A DNA stretch of 64,000 bases, taken from Centipeda felix. Its GTDB lineage: Bacteria; Bacillota; Negativicutes; Selenomonadales; Selenomonadaceae. The notes beneath the pieces were generated by a model, which worked only from the letters and a program-made list of their open reading frames with translations, was not told where the DNA came from and did not search any database. Numbering within the stretch: position 1 is the stretch's first letter; every line of letters begins with the position of its first letter. The stretch lies in the NCBI RefSeq assembly GCF_900186465.1, contig NZ_LT891958.1:310001-374000 (forward strand), read 5' to 3'. Positions 58,007 to 64,000 of this stretch are shown in pieces. The translations under genes and the position numbers were made by a program.

Positions 58007-59536
58007 TCAAAGCGGAATGTTCCCGTGCTTCTTCGCGGGGTTGTCCTCACGCTTGCTCGAAAGAGCGTTGAGTGCCGTGATGATGTAGGGGCGCGTCTCG
58101 CTCGGCGTGATGACCATGTCGATGTAGCCGCGCTCTGCCGCCTTGTACGGGGTTGCGAACTCCTCGATGTACTCTGCCGTACGTGCCTCCTTGTCGGGAT
58201 CCTTGCGGAAGATGATGTTTGCCGCACCCGCAGGTCCCATGACGGCGATCTCAGAGGTCGGCCATGCCATGACCTGATCGGCACCCAGCTCACGGTTGCA
58301 CATGGCGATGTAGGAACCGCCGTACGCCTTGCGCGTGATGACCGTGATCTTGGGTACGGTTGCTTCGCTGTATGCGTAGAGCATCTTCGCGCCGTGACGG
58401 ATGATGCCGCTGTACTCCTGATCGACGCCCGGCAGGAAGCCCGGTACGTCGACGAGGTTGACGAGCGGGATATTGAATGCATCGCAGAAGCGGATGAAGC
58501 GCGAGGACTTGTTCGATGCGTCGACATCGAGACAGCCTGCCATGACGTTCGGCTCGTTCGCAATGATGCCGACGGTACGTCCGTCAAAGCGCGCGAAGCA
58601 GCAGATGATGTTCGTTGCGAAGTGCTGATGTACCTCGTAGAACTCGCCGTTGTCGACGAGGCTGCGGATGACATCCTTCATGTCATACGGTGCGTTCGGG
58701 TTGTCCGGCACGACCGTGTTGAGGCTCTCATCCTGACGATTCGGATCGTCGCCCGTCTCCACGCGCGGCGTTTCCTCCATGTTGTTGCTCGGGAGGAAGG
58801 AGAGCAGGTAGCGGATCTGCTCGATGCAGTCCTCATCGTTCTCCGCCGCGAAGTGTGCGACGCCGGAGCGGGAGTTGTGCGTCATCGCACCGCCAAGCTC
58901 CTCCGCCGTGACCTCCTCCGCCGTGACGGACTTGATGACGGCAGGTCCGGTGATGAACATCTGGCTCGTGTTCTTCACCATGAAGATGAAGTCCGTGAGC
59001 GCCGGGCTGTAGACCGCGCCGCCCGCGCAGGGTCCCATGATGACGGAGATCTGCGGGATGACACCCGATGCCTTCGTGTTGCGGTAGAAGATGCCGCCGT
59101 AGCCCGAGAGCGCATCGACCGCCTCCTGGATGCGTGCGCCGCCCGAATCGTTGATGCCGATGCAGGGTGCGCCCATCTTCATGGCGAGGTCCATGACCTT
59201 CCAGATCTTATGTGCGTGCTTTTCGCCGAGCGAGCCGCCCTCGACCGTGAAGTCCTGTGCAAATGCGTAGACGAGGCGGCCGTCAATCGTGCCGTAACCC
59301 GTCACAACGCCCTCGCCGGGCAGTTCCTTTTTCTCCTGTCCAAAATTGGTGCAGCGATGGCGCACGAACATATCGAGCTCGACGAAGGTGTCCTCATCGA
59401 ACAGCAGGTTCAGGCGCTCACGCGCGGTGAGTTTGCCCTTGCTGTGCTGCTTCGCGATGCTCTTTTCACCACCGCCCTGCATGAGATGCTCTTTTTTCGC
59501 CAGCATCAGCTCAATTTTTTCCTGGACTGTGGACAT
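58007..59536 (-). CDS. mmdA: Methylmalonyl-CoA decarboxylase alpha (carboxyltransferase) subunit
   Basis: 509 residues of the acyl-CoA carboxyltransferase family (as in propionyl-CoA carboxylase beta). Two crotonase-like halves: N-half with GKLTARERLNLLFDEDTFVE, INDSGGARIQEAVDALSGYG, MGPCAGGAVYSPALTDF; C-half with DVPGFLPGVDQEYSGIIRHG, ITRKAYGGSYIAM and EIAVMGPAGAANI. Transfers the carboxyl of (S)-methylmalonyl-CoA to biotin. Position next to biotin carrier, epimerase and mutase supports decarboxylase rather than carboxylase use, but direction cannot be read from sequence. The membrane beta subunit (mmdB) is not in the window. Confidence 0.9.
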   Translation of the reverse strand: MSTVQEKIELMLAKKEHLMQGGGEKSIAKQHSKGKLTARERLNLLFDEDTFVELDMFVRHRCTNFGQEKKELPGEGVVTGYGTIDGRLVYAFAQDFTVEGGSLGEKHAHKIWKVMDLAMKMGAPCIGINDSGGARIQEAVDALSGYGGIFYRNTKASGVIPQISVIMGPCAGGAVYSPALTDFIFMVKNTSQMFITGPAVIKSVTAEEVTAEELGGAMTHNSRSGVAHFAAENDEDCIEQIRYLLSFLPSNNMEETPRVETGDDPNRQDESLNTVVPDNPNAPYDMKDVIRSLVDNGEFYEVHQHFATNIICCFARFDGRTVGIIANEPNVMAGCLDVDASNKSSRFIRFCDAFNIPLVNLVDVPGFLPGVDQEYSGIIRHGAKMLYAYSEATVPKITVITRKAYGGSYIAMCNRELGADQVMAWPTSEIAVMGPAGAANIIFRKDPDKEARTAEYIEEFATPYKAAERGYIDMVITPSETRPYIITALNALSSKREDNPAKKHGNIPL

Positions 59537-59604
59537 TCTATCCCTCCTGTATCTCTGTCAAATCCTCGGGATGCCCGAGGAGATCAACTGCGGCAGTATG
59601 CTGC

Positions 59605-60021
59605 TCAGCGATCCGGATGCTCACAGATTTCGAGGAGAACGCCCTTCGTCGCCTTCGGATGAAGGAAGGCGATCTTTGCGCCGCCCGCACCGATGCGCGG
59701 CTTCTCGTCGATCATGCGGACGCCCTTCGCCATGAGGTCAGCAATGGCGTTCTCGATGTTGTCGACGCGCAGGGCAACGTGCTGGATGCCCTCGCCCTTC
59801 TTCTCGATGTATTTTGTGATCGGGCTGTCAGGCGCCGTGCCGATCAGCAGCTCAATCTCACTTCCGTTCGGCGTCGGATGGAAGGTCGTCGTGACCTTCT
59901 GCTCTGCGACGGTCTCCTGATTCGTGCAGGGAATGCCGATGATGTCCGACCAGAGTTTCTTTCCTTCTTCGAGATCCTGTACGGCAATGCCGATGTGATC
60001 TACACCAAGAATTTTGAACAT
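59605..60021 (-). CDS. mce: Methylmalonyl-CoA epimerase
   Basis: 138 residues, VOC superfamily with two beta-alpha-beta-beta-beta units: MFKILGVDHIGIAVQDLEEG at the start and GEGIQHVALRVDNIENAIAD in the middle. Metal ligands visible as His in VDHIGI, His in IQHVAL and Glu in LLEICE. Interconverts the (R) product of mutase and the (S) form used by the decarboxylase. Start at MFKILG; 14 more codons upstream are not family-like. Confidence 0.93.
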   Translation of the reverse strand: MFKILGVDHIGIAVQDLEEGKKLWSDIIGIPCTNQETVAEQKVTTTFHPTPNGSEIELLIGTAPDSPITKYIEKKGEGIQHVALRVDNIENAIADLMAKGVRMIDEKPRIGAGGAKIAFLHPKATKGVLLEICEHPDR

Positions 60022-60063
60022 GTCAAACTTCCTCCTTGGAGAAGTGCGTCTCTGCGCACTCAC

Positions 60064-61005
60064 TCACTTCGTTAACATTTCGCTCATGACCCCGCCCACT
60101 ACGGTGTAAGGGTCGGTCTCATGTGCCTTGATTTGCGCCACATAGTCGTCCAGTCGTCCCGTATCGACGATGAGGCTCTCGATGCTCCGCCGTACGCCCG
60201 CATGGAGGATGTCGAGCATCTCATCGCGCGTGCGGCGGGTGCGCCGCTCGGCAAGCACGCCGTTCTCCTCGATGTGGCTGCGGTGCTCCTCGATTGTGTC
60301 GACGAGCTCCGTGATGCCTTCGCCGCGGTTCGCGACGACCTTGCGGATGGGCGGACGCCAGTCAGACATGTGATCGTCCAGATCGAGCATCATGTTGATC
60401 TCGCGGACGAGCTTGTCTGCCCCGTCGAGATCGGATTTGTTGATCGCGAATACGTCGCCGATCTCCAAAATGCCCGCCTTGATCGCCTGAATGTCATCGC
60501 CCATGCCCGGAATCAGCACAACCATCGTCGTGTCCGCCGCCCGCACAATATCCACCTCGGACTGCCCGACGCCGACGGTCTCGACAAAGATGACATCTTT
60601 GCCGAACGCATCCATCGCCTTGACTGCATCCGCCGTCTTGTGGGAGAGGCCGCCGAGGCTGCCGCGTGTGCCCATGCTGCGGATGAAGACGCCCTCGTCG
60701 AGCGTCAGGTCATTCATACGGATGCGGTCGCCCAGTATGGCGCCGCCGGAAAAGGGGCTTGTGGGGTCGACGGCAATGATGCCGACGGTCTTTCCGCGCT
60801 TTCTGTACTCCTTGGCAAGCTTATCCGTCATCGTGCTCTTGCCGGCACCCGGCGGACCTGTGATGCCAAGGACGTAGGCATGACCGGTATGCGGATAGAG
60901 CGCCTTCATGATGTCGGTGGCATCCGCCCGCTCATTCTCGATCGCCGTGATGGCGCGCGAGAGTGCAAGGCGGCTGCCCTTCAGCACCTCGGCTGCAATA
61001 TCCAT
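60064..61005 (-). CDS. meaB: MeaB/ArgK-type G3E GTPase, methylmalonyl-CoA mutase chaperone
   Basis: 313 residues. P-loop LGITGPPGAGKSTMTDKLA (about 47), VDPTSPFSGGAILGDRIRM, ETVGVGQSEVDI (G3 region) and NKSDLDGADK (G4). Guards and repairs the B12 cofactor of the mutase encoded just upstream. The ATG at MDIAAEV follows AAGGAGG by seven bases. Confidence 0.95.
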   Translation of the reverse strand: MDIAAEVLKGSRLALSRAITAIENERADATDIMKALYPHTGHAYVLGITGPPGAGKSTMTDKLAKEYRKRGKTVGIIAVDPTSPFSGGAILGDRIRMNDLTLDEGVFIRSMGTRGSLGGLSHKTADAVKAMDAFGKDVIFVETVGVGQSEVDIVRAADTTMVVLIPGMGDDIQAIKAGILEIGDVFAINKSDLDGADKLVREINMMLDLDDHMSDWRPPIRKVVANRGEGITELVDTIEEHRSHIEENGVLAERRTRRTRDEMLDILHAGVRRSIESLIVDTGRLDDYVAQIKAHETDPYTVVGGVMSEMLTK

Positions 61006-61050
61006 ACGCCCACCTCCTTCGCGCTGTGATTTCATAAGAACATAGGGAAT

Positions 61051-61082
61051 GGATGACCGGACAATCGGATTGCCTGTCATCC
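61051..61082. other. Hairpin between the mutase small subunit and meaB
   Basis: GGATGAC/GTCATCC with an inner CAATC/GATTG pairing. No T tract. It could tune expression between the two genes; no function is shown. Confidence 0.35.
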
Positions 61083-61134
61083 ATCCTTTCAGGAAAGCAC
61101 CGCACGAGGCAGTGTCTCCAAGCAAATCAGGCGC

Positions 61135-61530
61135 TTATGCCTTCACATGTTCCTTGATGAAATTCACAACGTCGCTCGTCGGTGTGCCCGGCGTGAAAAC
61201 TTCGGCAATGCCCGCCGCCTTCAGTGCAGGGATGTCGCCCTCTGGGATGACGCCGCCGCCGATGACGAGGACGTCATCCATCCCCTTCGCACGGATGAGC
61301 TCGACAACCTTCGGGAAAAGATGCGGATGCGCACCCGAGAGGATGCTCAGCGCAACAACGTTGACGTCTTCCTGCAGAGCAGCCTCGGCGATCTCCTCCG
61401 GCGTCTGGCGAAGTCCCGTGTAGACGACCTCAAAGCCGGCATCGCGCAGAGCGCGTGCGACGACCTTCGCGCCGCGATCATGACCATCCAGACCCGGTTT
61501 TGCAACGAGCACTCTGATTTTTTCTGCCAT
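61135..61530 (-). CDS. Methylmalonyl-CoA mutase, B12-binding small subunit
   Basis: 131 residues, a standalone cobalamin domain: [20 protein letters not shown] carries the DxHxxG motif with cobalt ligand His17; [20 protein letters not shown] and [20 protein letters not shown] are the SxL and GG motifs. Pairs with the separate catalytic subunit encoded 85 bases upstream. Start at MAEKIRV with GGAGG upstream. Confidence 0.94.
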   Translation of the reverse strand: MAEKIRVLVAKPGLDGHDRGAKVVARALRDAGFEVVYTGLRQTPEEIAEAALQEDVNVVALSILSGAHPHLFPKVVELIRAKGMDDVLVIGGGVIPEGDIPALKAAGIAEVFTPGTPTSDVVNFIKEHVKA

Positions 61531-61615
61531 TTTTCTATTCCTCCTGAACGGAGCCGCCGCACTCCTCGTGCGGCGTCCCCTGTGCATTCATCCAACAGCC
61601 GTTCGCGCGTACCGC

Positions 61616-63262
61616 TTAGAGATTGACGTGTGCCTCGTACTCGCCGAACACCTCACGCATGACACCGCAGATTTCGCCGAGTGTCGCGTAGGTCTTGACC
61701 GCTGCGAGGATATGCGGCATGAGGTTCTCGTGCTCGTCGGCGCAGGCCTTCTTGAGCGCGGCAAGGGCTGCCTGAACGGCGGCGTTGTCGCGCTTTGCCT
61801 TCATGGCCTCGACCTTTGCCTTCTGCTTCTCGCCGACGGAAGCGTCCACCTTGAGGAGGTTCTTCGGAGCTTCCTCCTCCACTTGGAACTTGTTGACGCC
61901 GACGATGACGCGTGCACCGGACTCAACGTCCATCTGCCACTTGTACGCGCTGTCCTGGATCTCTTTCTGGATGTAGCCCTTCTCAATTGCCGCAACCGCG
62001 CCGCCGAGATCGTCGATCTTCTTGATGTACTCCCACGCCTCTTTCTCGATGCGGTTCGTCATCGCCTCGACGTAGTAGGAGCCTGCGAGCGGATCAACCA
62101 CATCAGCAAGTCCGCTCTCGTACGCGACGATCTGCTGCGTACGGAGGGCAACCATGACCGACTCCTCCGTCGGAAGCGCGAGCGCCTCGTCACGGGAGTT
62201 CGTATGGAGCGACTGCGTGCCGCCCATGACCGCCGCTGCGGTCTGGAGCGCGACGCGGACGATGTTGTTGTTCGGCTGCTGTGCGGTGAGCATCGAGCCT
62301 GCCGTCTGCGTATGGACGCGGAGCATCATGGATTTCGGCTTCTCTGCATGGAAGCGCTCCTTCATGACCTTCGCCCAGATGCGGCGGGAGGCGCGGAACT
62401 TCGCGACCTCCTCGAGAACGTTGTTGTGTGCGTTCCAGAAGAAGGAGAGGCGTCCGGCAAACGCATCGACGCTGAGGCCTGCCTTGATCGCAGCCTCAAC
62501 GTAGGCAATGCCGTCCGCGATGGTGAATGCAATCTCCTGCGATGCCGTGGAACCGGCCTCGCGGATGTGGTAGCCCGAGATGGAGATGGTGTTCCAGTTC
62601 GGGACGTTCTTGGAGCAATATTCAAAGATGTTCGTGATGAGGCGCATGGACGGGCGCGGCGGGAAGATGTACGTACCGCGTGCCGCATACTCCTTCAGAA
62701 TGTCATTCTGGATGGTGCCCTTAAGCTTGTCCGCCGACACACCCTGCTTCTCTGCCACAGCAATATACATTGCGAGCAGGACGGATGCAGGAGCGTTGAT
62801 CGTCATAGACGTGGAGACCTTGCCGAGATCGATCTGATCAAAGAGGATCTCCATATCGGCAAGGGAGTCGATCGCGACGCCAACCTTGCCGACCTCGCCC
62901 TCGGAGATCGGATCCGTGGAGTCGTAGCCGATCTGCGTTGGGAGGTCAAATGCACAGGAAAGTCCCGTCGCACCGCTCTCGATGAGGTAACGATAGCGCT
63001 TGTTGGACTCCTCCGCCGTGGAGAATCCTGCGTACATGCGCATCGTCCAGAAGCGTCCGCGGTACATCGTCGGCTGCACGCCGCGCGTGTAAGGATAGAC
63101 GCCGGGGAAACTGATGTCCTCTGCATAGTCCGTCTCCTGGATATCGAGCGGGGTGTAGAGGCCCTGCTCGGGGATGTGCGGACGTGCCGGGAACTTTGCC
63201 GTGGCTTTTTCTACGGCAGCATTGTACTTGTCAAGCTCCGCCTGGATCTTTTCATTGCTCAT
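61616..63262 (-). CDS. Methylmalonyl-CoA mutase, catalytic large subunit
   Basis: 548 residues, the TIM-barrel domain only: [60 protein letters not shown] (substrate His and Arg region), [19 protein letters not shown]. It lacks the C-terminal B12 domain, which is on the separate small subunit, as in archaeal and some anaerobic bacterial enzymes. Converts succinyl-CoA to (R)-methylmalonyl-CoA on the way to propionate. Confidence 0.95.
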   Translation of the reverse strand: MSNEKIQAELDKYNAAVEKATAKFPARPHIPEQGLYTPLDIQETDYAEDISFPGVYPYTRGVQPTMYRGRFWTMRMYAGFSTAEESNKRYRYLIESGATGLSCAFDLPTQIGYDSTDPISEGEVGKVGVAIDSLADMEILFDQIDLGKVSTSMTINAPASVLLAMYIAVAEKQGVSADKLKGTIQNDILKEYAARGTYIFPPRPSMRLITNIFEYCSKNVPNWNTISISGYHIREAGSTASQEIAFTIADGIAYVEAAIKAGLSVDAFAGRLSFFWNAHNNVLEEVAKFRASRRIWAKVMKERFHAEKPKSMMLRVHTQTAGSMLTAQQPNNNIVRVALQTAAAVMGGTQSLHTNSRDEALALPTEESVMVALRTQQIVAYESGLADVVDPLAGSYYVEAMTNRIEKEAWEYIKKIDDLGGAVAAIEKGYIQKEIQDSAYKWQMDVESGARVIVGVNKFQVEEEAPKNLLKVDASVGEKQKAKVEAMKAKRDNAAVQAALAALKKACADEHENLMPHILAAVKTYATLGEICGVMREVFGEYEAHVNL

Positions 63263-63321
63263 GAAAGTCTTCTCCTTTACCTTTTACAGTTCTCATTGGG
63301 TTATATAATATATACTGTGGA

Positions 63322-63346
63322 CGGGAGCGCAGATGCCGCGCTCCCG
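63322..63346. other. Hairpin between the CoA-transferase and mutase genes
   Basis: CGGGAGCGC/GCGCTCCCG stem (nine base pairs) with a seven-base loop, but no T tract on the minus strand (GTCCACAG follows). It may partly stop CoA-transferase read-through or stabilise the upstream mRNA. Confidence 0.45.
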
Positions 63347-63369
63347 AAAGCACCGATGGATACGTCGGA

Positions 63370-64000
63370 TTACTTCTGCATCGAGCCCGTTGCGAGGAAG
63401 CGCTGATGGAAGGACAGCGCCTCGTCCAGCAGATGCGGTGTCTGTGCGCCCTTCGTTGCGGCAAGGGCGCGCTCGTAGTAGTCGAGCAAGAGCGGACGGA
63501 AGTCCGGGTGTGCGCAGTGGTTGATGATCTCGAGGGCACGCTCACGCGGGCATTTGCCGCGCAGGTCGGCAACGCCCTGCTCCGTAATGACGACGTCCAC
63601 ATCGTGTGCGCTGTGGTCGACGTGCGAACAGAACGGAACGATGGACGAGATCTTGCCGCCCTTTGCCTCGGACTGCGTGTAGAAGATCGTGAGGTAGGCG
63701 TTGCGTGCGAAGTCGCCGCTGCCGCCGATGCCGTTCATCATCTTTGAGCCCGTGACGTGCGTGGAGTTGACGTTGCCGTAGATGTCGACCTCGATCGCCG
63801 TGTTCATCGCAATGACGCCGAGACGGCGGACAACCTCGGGGTTGTTCGAGATTTCCTGCGGACGGAGCATCATGATCTTCTTGTACTTGTCGATGTCCTT
63901 GTAGAAGCGCTGGAGTCCCTCAGGCGACGGTGAGAACGCCGTGCCGGACGCAAATTTCAGCTTGCCCGCATCGGCGAGGTCGAACATGCCGTCCTGAATG
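63370..64000 (-). CDS. Acetyl-CoA hydrolase/transferase family: probable succinate/propionyl-CoA CoA-transferase (partial)
   Basis: The C-terminal 209 residues; the 5' end lies past the right edge. Family I CoA transferase features: AMNTAIEVDIYGNVNSTHVT (includes the likely catalytic Glu), GIGGSGDFARNAYLTIF, CSHVDHSAHDVDVVITEQGV and ADLRGKCPRERA. With mutase, epimerase and decarboxylase beside it, the best reading is transfer of CoA from propionyl-CoA to succinate (or acetate), closing the succinate-to-propionate route. Substrate preference is inferred from context. Confidence 0.88.
   Translation of the reverse strand, partial: IQDGMFDLADAGKLKFASGTAFSPSPEGLQRFYKDIDKYKKIMMLRPQEISNNPEVVRRLGVIAMNTAIEVDIYGNVNSTHVTGSKMMNGIGGSGDFARNAYLTIFYTQSEAKGGKISSIVPFCSHVDHSAHDVDVVITEQGVADLRGKCPRERALEIINHCAHPDFRPLLLDYYERALAATKGAQTPHLLDEALSFHQRFLATGSMQK

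Noticed and set aside
63263-63321. TATA-rich stretch before mcmA as a promoter
   Set aside because: TATATTATAT is present but no -35 box lies at 16-18 bases; cannot be supported.

Overview
The window is chromosomal DNA from a diderm (outer-membrane-bearing) Firmicute of the Negativicutes, most likely Selenomonas or a close relative. This is inferred from four things together: a Firmicutes-style str/S10/spc/alpha ribosomal supercluster; genes for BamA, TamB, TolC and OmpH; a sigma-28-type promoter in front of flagellin; and a methylmalonyl-CoA (propionate) gene set with a biotin-dependent decarboxylase of the Veillonella type. Almost every gene lies on the minus strand. The only plus-strand genes are an IS30 transposase, a nuclease remnant and a low-molecular-weight phosphatase.

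Layout by position. 1-14.7 kb: envelope biogenesis, transcribed right to left as tolC, tamB, a sigma-70-family factor, a one-TM proline/alanine-rich protein, bamA, a bamA-coupled beta-barrel protein, a GT2/GT39 glycolipid-modifying pair, a lipoprotein with two BamE-like repeats, and ompH/skp (cut by the left edge). 14.74-15.96 kb: an IS30-family element. 16-35.8 kb: rplGB-like, rpsL, rpsG, fusA, tuf, then rpsJ to rplQ in nearly canonical order (map is missing between adk and infA). 35.9-39.8 kb: trmB, ftsW and an LTA-synthase-like sulfatase-fold transferase. 39.9-55.2 kb: a two-partner secretion locus (TpsB, and a 3821-residue TpsA with about 25 YDG repeats) split by a small accessory island. 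55.4-56.9 kb: flagellin. 57.4-64 kb: propionate metabolism (mmd carrier and carboxyltransferase, epimerase, meaB, split methylmalonyl-CoA mutase, CoA transferase cut by the right edge).

The most striking observation is in the accessory island. A 208-residue protein resembling PBECR4-type RNases is preceded by a near-consensus promoter with an overlapping dyad, two and a partial tandem repeats of about 54 nt that fold into covarying hairpins, and a strong hairpin just before the ORF. This is the architecture of a type III (RNA antitoxin) toxin-antitoxin system, with a toxin unlike ToxN/CptN/TenpN as far as I can judge. The cassette is flanked by 89-bp direct repeats that each carry a terminator.

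A second pervasive feature is a family of about 160-bp interspersed elements with imperfect terminal inverted repeats (GGAATCGCTGATAAA type) and an internal hairpin that covaries between copies. Six long copies are visible, three of them between genes of the ribosomal operons, plus two short hairpin-only derivatives at the edges of the toxin cassette.

How the genes work together: BamA, OmpH, TamB, TolC and the small lipoprotein would form the outer-membrane assembly and export set needed by the surface proteins encoded further right (TpsB/TpsA). The right-hand cluster interconverts succinyl-CoA, methylmalonyl-CoA and propionyl-CoA. All assignments are from reading the sequence; no database search was run.
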